This document shows positions 1 to 7,527 of a DNA stretch of 64,000 nt, in pieces. The notes below the pieces were generated by a model. The model saw nothing but the letters and a program-made list of their open reading frames with translations. It was not told where the DNA came from and ran no database searches. Numbering within the stretch: the first letter of the stretch is position 1; every line of letters begins with the position of its first letter. The position numbers and the translations under genes were made by a program. This DNA comes from Lishizhenia tianjinensis (GTDB lineage Bacteria; Bacteroidota; Bacteroidia; Flavobacteriales_D; Crocinitomicaceae): positions 1 to 64,000 of the forward strand of contig NZ_FPAS01000004.1 in assembly GCF_900116425.1 (NCBI RefSeq), in the 5' to 3' direction.

Positions 1-2
1 TT

Positions 3-326
3 CAAAAAGATGGAAAATACGGTTTTATTGATAGTGATGGAACTGAAATTGTAGCTACTGTTTATGACCAAATCGACCTATTCGGCATCTACAAAGAAAA
101 TTGGGCTAGAGTTCAAAAAGATGGAAAGTATGGTTTCATCGATACTGATGGCGGATTAGTTGTAGATGTCCTTTTTGACGAAATCGAACTTTTCGGCATT
201 TACAAAGAAAGTTGGGCTTTGGTTAAGAAGAAGGGAAAATATGGTTTCATTGACACCGACGGATCTATAATCGTTGAACCTACTTTTAAATCGGAGGAGG
301 ATGTAAAAAAAGAAGCTATTGAATAA
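3..326 (+). CDS. WG-repeat protein, C-terminal part (5' end outside window)
   Basis: Open from the left edge, so the N-terminus is missing. The visible 107 residues contain three near-identical units of about 38 residues, each with K.GKYGFID.DG followed by IVxxxFDEI-type residues and a conserved LFGIYKE.WA segment. This is the WG/KWG repeat pattern, often found as beta-hairpin repeats in Bacteroidota proteins of unknown function. The gene ends with a short charged tail (KSEEDVKKEAIE). No enzymatic role can be assigned. The strong similarity between adjacent repeats suggests recent internal duplication. Confidence 0.8.
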   Translation, partial: QKDGKYGFIDSDGTEIVATVYDQIDLFGIYKENWARVQKDGKYGFIDTDGGLVVDVLFDEIELFGIYKESWALVKKKGKYGFIDTDGSIIVEPTFKSEEDVKKEAIE

Positions 327-477
327 ACTTCAACTTACCCTTTTATCTTCTAAACAATTTATCAAGCACTAAGGACATAAAATAAATCAAGTACTACTTT
401 AACATTTAATTATTCATACATAGTATATTTATCTATATTTTCACATCAACATTTAACACTATAAATCAAAAATCACA

Positions 478-915
478 ATGAAAATAGTAGGATTACTCGG
501 CTTAATTACCCTTGGTTTATTTTCTTTTAACAGTACTAGCACCGAAACTTCTGTTGTTTTAAAAGTGCGTAACATTCGAAACTTAAAAGGTCAATTACAA
601 GTAGCTGTTTTCAAAAATGAAGAGCAATTTGAAGGCGAACAACCTGAAAAAACGCTCTATTTCAACAAGACCAATGTGAAAGAGGGTAAAATAAATTTGG
701 CATTTAACCTTGCCCAAGGAACTTACGCAGTAACCGTCTTAGATGACGAAGATAAATCTAAAGACATGACGTTTCGTTTTGGTGTATACCCCCTTGAAGG
801 CGTAGGTTTCTCAGGTTACAAACTTGAAGGTATGAGCAAACCAGATTTCAATGAATTCGACTTTCAGGTGGATGATGAAAAAAAATATGTAGACGTAGCT
901 ATACATTATTTTTAG
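478..915 (+). CDS. DUF2141 domain exported protein
   Basis: A 145-aa protein with an N-terminal hydrophobic signal segment (residues 1 to about 20). The rest is a single beta-rich domain whose pattern (LKVRNIRNLKGQLQVAVF, then GTYAVTVLDDED, then PLEGVGFS) matches the DUF2141 family of small secreted Bacteroidota proteins. Function is unknown in the family. It is probably periplasmic or outer-membrane associated. No lipobox cysteine and no T9SS sorting domain are visible. It stands alone, with about 150 bp of AT-rich DNA upstream. Confidence 0.8.
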   Translation: MKIVGLLGLITLGLFSFNSTSTETSVVLKVRNIRNLKGQLQVAVFKNEEQFEGEQPEKTLYFNKTNVKEGKINLAFNLAQGTYAVTVLDDEDKSKDMTFRFGVYPLEGVGFSGYKLEGMSKPDFNEFDFQVDDEKKYVDVAIHYF

Positions 916-1027
916 GCAAATTCCTCGAGAAAATCGGGGTCAGGATATCCTTATTTAACTTATTCAGACATGTATAAAACACCTAATTATCAACACATAA
1001 CAAACTGAAAACAAATTTGGAACCACC

Positions 1028-1035
1028 TATATTTG
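1028..1035 (+). promoter_or_regulatory. Candidate -7 box (TATATTTG)
   Basis: Matches the Bacteroidota TAnnTTTG -7 consensus exactly and lies 24 nt before the ATG at 1060. It overlaps a TTG at 1033 that could otherwise open the frame, so it supports the ATG start. No good -33 TTG is seen at the expected distance. Confidence 0.4.
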
Positions 1036-1059
1036 AAGCTTAACACAATCACACAAATT

Positions 1060-1644
1060 ATGAAACCTCTTATTTACCTCATCCCTGCTTTTATATTTCT
1101 ATCGGCTTGTCAAAAAGAAGAAATAAGTGAAGGAATAAACAACGACAACCAAGTACACAGCTATACGGGCGACTTGCTTCTATTAGTGGTGTCAGACACG
1201 CTCGAAGCCGCCTATACTTACTCCTTTAGCTCTGCCCAATTGTATACGGACAGCCTTCCCATCTTTCATACACTTTCTTCTGTCAATCCATTTGATGACA
1301 AAGATTTCCATCTACACTTTGCCTCCGCCACAGATACTTTATACACGCGCTCGCATCCAGGTGCTATGTCCTATAATGGAACTCCCCTTCCTCATCAGCA
1401 ACTCATTAGCTCTTTCAATAGCATGCCTTTCGACCTCAAGAATTTCACCCTTGAATACCTTAATCACAAAAACCAAATAGAAAAATCTTGGTATAAAATC
1501 TCGAATTTATCAGTGGTGAGAAGTTATAGAAGCTTTGCGCAGAGTAAAATTTACGGTCAAAGAATAATAGAAATGGTATTCGATCCTGAATTAGGTTTTT
1601 CTGCCCCAAAGGCGAAGTATCTTTTCATCTTCTCTAAGTGGTAA
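1060..1644 (+). CDS. Hypothetical lipoprotein
   Basis: A 194-aa protein starting MKPLIYLIPAFIFLSACQKEE, a clear lipoprotein signal with a lipobox ending in Cys at about residue 17. The frame is open further upstream from a TTG at 1033, but that codon overlaps a TAnnTTTG box and the ATG at 1060 gives a standard signal peptide, so 1060 is preferred. The body has no motif I recognise. It is probably anchored in the inner leaflet of the outer membrane. Nothing nearby suggests a partner. Confidence 0.7.
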   Translation: MKPLIYLIPAFIFLSACQKEEISEGINNDNQVHSYTGDLLLLVVSDTLEAAYTYSFSSAQLYTDSLPIFHTLSSVNPFDDKDFHLHFASATDTLYTRSHPGAMSYNGTPLPHQQLISSFNSMPFDLKNFTLEYLNHKNQIEKSWYKISNLSVVRSYRSFAQSKIYGQRIIEMVFDPELGFSAPKAKYLFIFSKW

Positions 1645-1776
1645 TTTTAAGTTCATCATACTAATTTATTGAAATAGGAACATACCTTTTATTTTCATTT
1701 TTTGGGTTCAAAAAATTTAAACGGTAACTAATTCTTATATTTCCGTTTGAATCACATAAATCAAAACTTCAAAACA

Positions 1777-2526
1777 ATGAAAATTCTAACATTTACCACC
1801 TCCCTTTTTCTATTGATGTCTTGTAACTTTTCTAAAGTTGCACAAGAAAAATACCCTGAAAACAAAACAGAGTTATTCAAAACAGAAAATGATGAGTACA
1901 CATTAAAAATCTACAGTGTAGATAATAAATACGATGAAAACAATCGTAAGCAGTGCGATAAGTTTTACCATTCAACCAGAAATGATTCTACCTTTTACTT
2001 TTATGGAGCATCTCCCCTAAGTTTTTTAAGTAGCATCCTCGATACAAAAAAGGAATTCATCAACGATTTTCCTGCCGACGCCATAGATTGCAAATTCATG
2101 GTTTGTAATTTTAATGGAAGTGAGAAATTACCGGAAAATAAAACACAAATTCTTCTTGATGCTTACAAAGAAATTTTTGGTTTAGAACTCAAAGAAGAAG
2201 AAAAAACACTTGATGCTTTTAGCCTTAAAATTGTGGATCAAAAGCTTTTGAATGAATTTAAAAGTAAATCGAATAAGGATCGCAGTTTAATCAGTCATCA
2301 AAAATCTAAGGTAAAAACAGAGAATGTTAGATTAAATTTTCTGAACAATTATTTAGATGATAAAACAAGTGAGATATTGACCGAAACTAATTTTGGTGAA
2401 GAAGAATACGACTTTAAATTTAAATTTTCTGATAACATAGAGGAACTGAATACTCATCTCTCGGAATTCGGGTTACAATATGTGCCAGAAAAGATTACAC
2501 AAAAGATTTATACGGTAATACGATAA
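1777..2526 (+). CDS. Hypothetical lipoprotein
   Basis: A 249-aa protein beginning MKILTFTTSLFLLMSCNFSK, a lipoprotein signal with Cys at about residue 17. The frame extends 30 nt upstream to a TTG at 1747, but the ATG gives the proper signal peptide. The mature part is Lys/Glu/Asn rich and mostly hydrophilic, with no family I recognise. A strong intrinsic terminator follows immediately, so transcription ends here. Monocistronic by spacing. Confidence 0.7.
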   Translation: MKILTFTTSLFLLMSCNFSKVAQEKYPENKTELFKTENDEYTLKIYSVDNKYDENNRKQCDKFYHSTRNDSTFYFYGASPLSFLSSILDTKKEFINDFPADAIDCKFMVCNFNGSEKLPENKTQILLDAYKEIFGLELKEEEKTLDAFSLKIVDQKLLNEFKSKSNKDRSLISHQKSKVKTENVRLNFLNNYLDDKTSEILTETNFGEEEYDFKFKFSDNIEELNTHLSEFGLQYVPEKITQKIYTVIR

Positions 2527-2532
2527 ATTCAA

Positions 2533-2567
2533 AGCCCTGTTTAAAATGCTAAACAGGGCTTTTTTTG
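2533..2567 (+). terminator. Intrinsic terminator
   Basis: A perfect 10-bp stem, AGCCCTGTTT (2533-2542) with AAACAGGGCT (2551-2560), an 8-nt loop and a following run of T. It begins 7 nt after the stop of the lipoprotein gene. Confidence 0.9.
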
Positions 2568-2650
2568 TCTATAAAAATCTCAAAAGCCTTTGTTGATTTT
2601 GTGAAGAAATTTAAACCCTCAAAAAGATTAAAGGAAATCAATATTTTTTG

Positions 2651-2684
2651 TTTTTGATTTCACGAGAACAATTCACTAATTTTG
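2651..2684 (+). promoter_or_regulatory. Bacteroidota-type promoter
   Basis: TTTTTG at 2651-2656 and TAATTTTG at 2677-2684 are separated by 20 nt. Both boxes and the spacing fit the Bacteroidota sigma-A consensus (TTTG, about 19-20 nt, TAnnTTTG). The -7 box ends 23 nt before the ATG of the FG-GAP gene. This is the best complete promoter in the window. Confidence 0.6.
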
Positions 2685-2707
2685 ACGCTATAAACACTTG
2701 AAATCAA

Positions 2708-5098
2708 ATGCTCAAACCACTTACTTTTTTTTGCTGTTGCCTCACCTTAGGAACTTTTGCTCAAGATTTTATTAAAATAACCACAGGACCTGCCGTTAAT
2801 GATGGTGCCCAATCTTATGGTTCTAGTTTTATTGATTTTGATCGTGATGGCGACATAGATTTGTTCGTGGCCAACTTTACCAACACAGCGAATTTACTTT
2901 TCGAAAACGACGGGAATGGAAATTTCTCAACCTTAAGCTATCCCGTTCTTACAGCGAATGCCGGAAGTTCATTGGGGCATTCATGGGTAGATGTAGACTC
3001 GGATTGTTATAATGATTTGTACATAAGTAACGGTGGTGCAAACGGAACCCAAAATAACGAGTTTTATTTTTATAACGACTTTGTCGGACAATATCAGCAA
3101 ATCGCTATAGGTGCTGTTGCTCTTTCCAATGGGAATTCTCAAACGAGCAATTTTGGAGATTATGATAATGATGGGGACTTAGACCTCTTCGTCGCCAACT
3201 TAAGCAATGAAAACAATTTCTTTTTTATAAACAGTGGAAATGGTGTTTTCTCACAAAATACCAGTTCTATAATAAGCACCTCAGGAGGCAGTTCCAATGA
3301 TGCCAATTGGGTAGATATAGACAACGATGGAGATTTGGATCTTTTCGTAGCCAACCAATCCAACCAAAGCAATTTTGTATACATCAACAACAACGGTAAT
3401 TTTACGGCCTTAACTACAGGAGTCATAGTAACAGATCTAAAAAATTCTTTCGGAAGTGTTTGGGGTGATTATGACAACGACGGGGATTTGGATCTTTATG
3501 TATGTAACAACGGTCAATCCAACGACCTTTATAGAAATGATGGTAGTCTAACTTTTACAAAAATAAACACAGGAGCTCACGTTACTGATGTACACGCGAG
3601 TTACGGTGCAGCTTGGGTCGATTATGACAACGATGGAGATTTGGATCTATTTGTTTCTAATGCTCAAGGACAGAATAACAGACTCTACCAAAACAACGGT
3701 AGTGGAAACTTCACAAGTATAACCACGGGTGACATTGTAAATGATGGAGGAATTTCCCGCGGATGTAATTTTGCAGATATAGACAATGACGGTGATTTAG
3801 ATTGCTACGTTACCAACAGAACCAACACCAATAACTTTCTCTACAAAAACAACATTGGATCGAATAAAAACTGGTTTCATGTAGATTTAAAAGCGACTAC
3901 AAGCAACAAAAATTGTATCGGTGCTGTTGTAAAGGTTAAAGCAAATATTGGAGGAAATGATGTATGGCAAATGCGTGAATTAAGCTCAAAAGCGGGGTAT
4001 TGTGCACAAGAAAGTCCAACCTTAGAATTTGGACTAAACAACGCGAGTACTATTGATTCAGTTATCGTGTATTGGCCAACATCAAATACTACTTGCTACT
4101 ACACAAACCTGGGTGTTAATCAAAAACTAACGTTCTATGAATTTTGTTCTTCTACTCCTATAACCACCTTTTTTGATACACTTTGTTCAGGCAATCAAAC
4201 CCTCGCTTTTGACGGATTCAACTATAACTGGTACGATGACAGTACGCTAACTAATCTTCTTGATTTTGATAGTGTATTAACGGTAAATTTATTCGCTGGC
4301 GACACCTCATTTTTCCTTCAAGCTCCGGATACAAACTTATGTTTCAACAATGTGGTAGAACTCTCTTTTAATGTGTTAAATGCACCGGATGCGAACTTGG
4401 GAAATGACACTCTACTCTGTGCATCAGCTACGCTCATTTTATATACTGCCCAAGAAAATGGAGTAACGTACACATGGTCTGATGGTAGTACTGCTAATAG
4501 CTTAAATGTTACACAAGCCGGCACTTATTCCTTAACAGCCGCCAATGTAAGCTGTACAAGTTCAGACACCATAATTGTTAATGTTATTTCAAATAACTCT
4601 CTCCCAGAATTGTCCGATACGAGTGCTTGTAATGATAAACCCTTTCAACTTACTTTATCCAATGCATCAGGTGTAAACTACATTTGGTCAAATAACTCAA
4701 CGGGACCAAGTTTAACCACCTTTGAGGAAGGAAATTACACAGTAATCCAACAATCCAATTGTGGAGCGGACACAGCTAGTTTTCAATTAAGCTTTGAGGA
4801 TTGTGACTGTAATTGCGAATGCGACATTTATATACCAAATGCCTTTACTCCTGATGGGAACGAACACAATCCAGTTTTTCGTCCCGAGCACACGTGTGAA
4901 AATATCTCACTTTTTCAACTACAAATTTTCAACCGTTATGGAGAACTTATCTTTGAATCCAAAGACCCACACGGAACTTGGGATGGAACCTATATGGGTA
5001 AAATTGTGCCGGACGACATTTACATTTACTTGCTAGAGATAACTGTTGAAAATGGATCCAAAGAGAAGTATGCGGGACACATATCTGTGCTTAAATAA
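2708..5098 (+). CDS. FG-GAP/VCBS repeat protein with ASPIC/UnbV domain, T9SS type B
   Basis: A 796-aa secreted protein. A signal peptide (about 1-18) is followed by seven repeats with calcium-binding cores such as DYDNDGDLDLFVAN, spaced about 55-65 residues apart. These are FG-GAP/VCBS repeats and probably form a seven-bladed beta-propeller; the second repeat is degenerate (DVDSDCYNDLYISN). An ASPIC/UnbV-like domain follows (about 395-480: GAVVKVKANIGG...LEFGLNNASTIDSVIVYWP), then Ig-like segments. The C-terminus (about 705-796) is a type B sorting domain: IYIPNAFTPDGNEHNPVF, FNRYGELIFES, TWDGTYMG, GHISVLK. Likely cell-surface adhesion or glycan binding after T9SS export. A Cys-rich CDCNCECD stretch precedes the sorting domain. 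A good promoter lies just upstream. Confidence 0.9.
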   Translation: MLKPLTFFCCCLTLGTFAQDFIKITTGPAVNDGAQSYGSSFIDFDRDGDIDLFVANFTNTANLLFENDGNGNFSTLSYPVLTANAGSSLGHSWVDVDSDCYNDLYISNGGANGTQNNEFYFYNDFVGQYQQIAIGAVALSNGNSQTSNFGDYDNDGDLDLFVANLSNENNFFFINSGNGVFSQNTSSIISTSGGSSNDANWVDIDNDGDLDLFVANQSNQSNFVYINNNGNFTALTTGVIVTDLKNSFGSVWGDYDNDGDLDLYVCNNGQSNDLYRNDGSLTFTKINTGAHVTDVHASYGAAWVDYDNDGDLDLFVSNAQGQNNRLYQNNGSGNFTSITTGDIVNDGGISRGCNFADIDNDGDLDCYVTNRTNTNNFLYKNNIGSNKNWFHVDLKATTSNKNCIGAVVKVKANIGGNDVWQMRELSSKAGYCAQESPTLEFGLNNASTIDSVIVYWPTSNTTCYYTNLGVNQKLTFYEFCSSTPITTFFDTLCSGNQTLAFDGFNYNWYDDSTLTNLLDFDSVLTVNLFAGDTSFFLQAPDTNLCFNNVVELSFNVLNAPDANLGNDTLLCASATLILYTAQENGVTYTWSDGSTANSLNVTQAGTYSLTAANVSCTSSDTIIVNVISNNSLPELSDTSACNDKPFQLTLSNASGVNYIWSNNSTGPSLTTFEEGNYTVIQQSNCGADTASFQLSFEDCDCNCECDIYIPNAFTPDGNEHNPVFRPEHTCENISLFQLQIFNRYGELIFESKDPHGTWDGTYMGKIVPDDIYIYLLEITVENGSKEKYAGHISVLK

Positions 5099-5101
5099 AG
5101 A

Positions 5102-5557
5102 CTATTTCTGATTAAACAGCTCCTCTACTTTTTGAAACCGGTACTCAAAAATTTCTTCCAATTTTGGTTTCACCAACCAAGGATGAACAAGTTTCCCCAA
5201 TGGTCCCATAGGTAGAAGGTAACTGACGATATCTGTCATTTCAACACCACCTTCTACTTCTTTAAAATGATGCTCGTGGTGCCACATTTTGTAGGGTCCC
5301 ATACGTTGTTCATCGACAAAGAATTTTTTATCGTGCACATACTTAATTTCAGTAACCCACTGCATGGGTATTTTTAAGAGAGGGGTAACGGTGTAAGACA
5401 CCATCAATCCCTCGTACATTTTCTCTGGCACTTCGGTTTGAATGTGAAAGCCCATATAGGGTGGTGTTATGGTTTGTAGATTTTTGGGAGAGGAAAAAAA
5501 CTCCCAACATTCTTCTAAACTTGCTTTTACAAACTGCGTGCGCTTGAGTTGATACAT
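5102..5557 (-). CDS. SRPBCC family protein (START/polyketide cyclase-like)
   Basis: A 151-aa cytoplasmic protein. It begins with the SRPBCC signature: RTQFVKASLEECWEFFSSPKNLQTITPP, then GLMVSYTVTPLLKIPMQWVTEI and the late MTDIVSYLLPMGPLGKLVHPWLV. This is the helix-grip fold that binds hydrophobic ligands; the substrate is unknown. Proteins of this subtype (CDP-paratose 2-epimerase-like annotation) occur as small stand-alone genes in Bacteroidota. It converges with the FG-GAP gene, with only 3 bp between stop codons and no obvious terminator between them. Confidence 0.8.
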   Translation of the reverse strand: MYQLKRTQFVKASLEECWEFFSSPKNLQTITPPYMGFHIQTEVPEKMYEGLMVSYTVTPLLKIPMQWVTEIKYVHDKKFFVDEQRMGPYKMWHHEHHFKEVEGGVEMTDIVSYLLPMGPLGKLVHPWLVKPKLEEIFEYRFQKVEELFNQK

Positions 5558-5607
5558 GCTTTTTCTCTTTACAACACCTCGCAGCTTAAGAATGTTTTAC
5601 AAAACAC

Positions 5608-5636
5608 AAAAAAAGGCACAACTTTAGGTTGTGCCT
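5608..5636 (-). terminator. Intrinsic terminator of crotonase-like gene
   Basis: Stem AGGCACAAC (5614-5622) with GTTGTGCCT (5628-5636), a 5-nt loop, and a run of A on the plus strand (5608-5614) that reads as a U tract on the minus strand. Confidence 0.85.
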
Positions 5637-5659
5637 TCTGATATTTAATTGTTCAATGC

Positions 5660-6439
5660 TTATTTCGCTTTGAACTTGTTAATCGCGTTTACTGTAAACT
5701 CAGACAATACCAACTGACCACTCATTGCCGCTCTTTCAGACAATAATTCATCCCAGTTTTCTGTTCCTTCCCAGAAGATTTTCTTCAACAACATCATTGC
5801 TTCAGGGTTAGAGTTTGCCAAAGTATTTGCCAAAGTTTCTACCTCTGCATCCATCTCCTCTACGGTATCAAAGATATCTGTGTATAATCCTTTTTCTCTT
5901 GCCCAATCTGCAGATCTCCATTCTGTAGCGTTGATGGCCAATTGACTCATCGCTGAAACTCCAACTTTACGCTCAACTGCTGGCCCAACTACGAAAGGTC
6001 CAATACCAATCGCTAACTCTGATAATTTAACAGCTGCATGCTTCGTTGCCAAACAGTAATCTACAGCAGATGCCAATCCAACTCCACCACCTACGGCTTT
6101 ACCTTGTACTCTACCGATGATTAATTTTGGACATTTTCTACTTGCGTTAATTACCTTCGCAAAACCAGAGAAAAACTCTTTTCCTGTTGGGAAATCTTTG
6201 ATAGAAATCAACTCGTCAAAACTAGCTCCTGCACAAAATGCTCTTTCTCCGGCAGAAGTTAAAACGATAACTTTTACGGCATCGTTCTCTCCTAATTCTG
6301 TAATTGTATCGGCTAATTTTTGTAAAATCTTACCCGGTAATGAATTACTTAAAGGGTGTCCAAACTCTATGGTTGCTATCCCTTTCTCGTTTACTTTATA
6401 TTCTACGTGACCTTGGTCAACCGCGTTTGCTGTACTCAT
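5660..6439 (-). CDS. Enoyl-CoA hydratase/isomerase family protein
   Basis: A 259-aa crotonase-fold enzyme. The first oxyanion-hole strand is AFCAGASFDEL (about 68-77) and the second is the GGGVG glycine run (about 117-121). In classical hydratase the second block reads GGGCE, and that catalytic Glu is Gly121 here. The second catalytic Glu is probably kept in LSELAIGIGP (E141). A simple syn-hydratase role is therefore uncertain; isomerase, hydrolase or another acyl-CoA chemistry is possible. The frame is open to 6511, but the ATG at 6439 follows a TAnnTTTG box and begins the conserved region, and the longer form would overlap the neighbour. A terminator follows the gene. Confidence 0.8.
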   Translation of the reverse strand: MSTANAVDQGHVEYKVNEKGIATIEFGHPLSNSLPGKILQKLADTITELGENDAVKVIVLTSAGERAFCAGASFDELISIKDFPTGKEFFSGFAKVINASRKCPKLIIGRVQGKAVGGGVGLASAVDYCLATKHAAVKLSELAIGIGPFVVGPAVERKVGVSAMSQLAINATEWRSADWAREKGLYTDIFDTVEEMDAEVETLANTLANSNPEAMMLLKKIFWEGTENWDELLSERAAMSGQLVLSEFTVNAINKFKAK

Positions 6440-6459
6440 AGTGTCAAAAAAATTTGTTT

Positions 6460-6467
6460 CAAAAATA
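6460..6467 (-). promoter_or_regulatory. Candidate -7 box (TATTTTTG on minus strand)
   Basis: Exact TAnnTTTG match ending 20 nt upstream of the ATG at 6439. It lies just beyond the stop codon of the upstream gene, supporting separate transcription and the shorter start. No clear -33 box. Confidence 0.4.
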
Positions 6468-6471
6468 AAAA

Positions 6472-7020
6472 TTATTGTTTGGAAAGTAGAGCAATACATG
6501 CTTCTCTCCACTTCCAGATCTGATCTGTGCTATATTCACTTTTATTCCAATCTTTTATAAAATCGAAATGTTTGCTGTCTTTCTCCTCAAGTAAAGTAGA
6601 AACATCTATCACTTCTTCCTTAAGAACAAAGGCGTCAAGTTTTGGAAAATTGCGCGTGGTAAAATCATAATACTTGTTCTGATATTTTAAACACACATGC
6701 GCTTCGGGTATATATTCTAAAGCTATGGTTTCGAATATTTGTTTCAAACAGGTGTGACTTTGCTCATTCATTTTAAAATAACGCAAGACCAATTCCACGT
6801 CCTTTTTTCCTTGCTCATCAGCCAATACTTTTAAAAAGGCATGTTTAGAGGAACAAGTTCCGCGACGCTCATGAAACACAAGAGCTAAGTCCTTTTTATT
6901 ACTAATGCGCTGATAGGGAATGGTTGCAATAAATCTACAAGCATCATTAAAGCTAACGATGCCAGACTCTTGCATTAAGCCCGTAAAATCTCCGTCACCA
7001 TTTAACTCAAAATCCATCAT
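6472..7020 (-). CDS. Transglutaminase-like superfamily protein (putative)
   Basis: A 182-aa cytoplasmic protein with no signal peptide. It shows an ordered Cys-His-Asp arrangement typical of transglutaminase/peptidase-like folds: C56 in RRGTCSSKHAF, H108 in EAHVCLKY and D119 in YYDFT. I infer a thiol-hydrolase-like domain; the substrate is unknown. Its start overlaps the stop of the upstream LEA-type lipoprotein gene as ATGA, so the two are translationally coupled. A second ATG lies one codon inside. Catalytic residues were placed by pattern only. Confidence 0.6.
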   Translation of the reverse strand: MMDFELNGDGDFTGLMQESGIVSFNDACRFIATIPYQRISNKKDLALVFHERRGTCSSKHAFLKVLADEQGKKDVELVLRYFKMNEQSHTCLKQIFETIALEYIPEAHVCLKYQNKYYDFTTRNFPKLDAFVLKEEVIDVSTLLEEKDSKHFDFIKDWNKSEYSTDQIWKWREACIALLSKQ

Positions 7021-7481
7021 CTTTGCTGTAAAATAGCCGGATCAATTTTCTTTGTTTTACTCACCTCTAGGGTTTTATTTATTCCCATCACAGCAGCCTT
7101 GATATCTCCCTTAACCTTTAAAGTAAGTTCCTTTTTTAAGGCAAGCATTACCAATTTGGCCATCACACCTTTTTCAAGGCCTACCTCTACGTCAAAGGTG
7201 TATTCTTGGGTTTGTTTACGCAACAATTTCACAGGAGCATTCAAATGTGCTGTACCCATAAAATTATCGTCCAAATAGACTTGTAAATCTGTTTCCTTCA
7301 ACTTTATTCCATAAGCATTAGGATTCACAACATCTGCTGTAATTTTTAGGTTTAATTTACCATCCTTAATGGCACCTATTTTAACTCCTTTAATTTCTTC
7401 AACATCTAAATCTTCGTATACCTCACAACTGGTAAACAATAAACCGATGAAGAAAATCAATACTAAATTTAATCCTTTCAA
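7017..7481 (-). CDS. LEA type 2 (WHy-domain) family lipoprotein
   Basis: A 154-aa protein with a lipoprotein signal (MKGLNLVLIFFIGLLFTSCEVYED, Cys at about residue 19). The mature domain reads as a LEA14/WHy fold: ISADVVNPNAYGIKL-like core (here ITADVVNPNAYGIKLKETDLQVYL), a Gly-rich turn and a late LKVKGDIKAAVMG strand. In other organisms this fold is linked to desiccation or stress tolerance, but its bacterial role is unclear. It is probably on the periplasmic face of the outer membrane. It is the first gene of a two-gene unit with the transglutaminase-like gene (4-nt overlap). Confidence 0.75.
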   Translation of the reverse strand: MKGLNLVLIFFIGLLFTSCEVYEDLDVEEIKGVKIGAIKDGKLNLKITADVVNPNAYGIKLKETDLQVYLDDNFMGTAHLNAPVKLLRKQTQEYTFDVEVGLEKGVMAKLVMLALKKELTLKVKGDIKAAVMGINKTLEVSKTKKIDPAILQQR

Positions 7482-7493
7482 AGCGCGTTCTAT

Positions 7494-7523
7494 TAAAAAA
7501 GGAGGAGCCTAAACCCCTCCTCC
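7494..7523 (-). terminator. Intrinsic terminator of M20 dipeptidase gene
   Basis: Stem GGAGGAG (7501-7507) with CTCCTCC (7517-7523). The plus-strand A run at 7494-7500 becomes the U tract on the minus strand. It sits between the dipeptidase stop and the LEA gene start. Confidence 0.85.
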
Positions 7524-7527
7524 ATGA

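Noticed and set aside
3160-3426. Antisense open frames within FG-GAP repeats and similar shadows in array genes
   Set aside because: They arise from the repetitive coding strand, lack start signals and match no family.
6440-6511. Longer start for the crotonase-like gene overlapping its neighbour
   Set aside because: The extension is hydrophobic, unlike the family, and covers a -7 box; the ATG at 6439 fits better.
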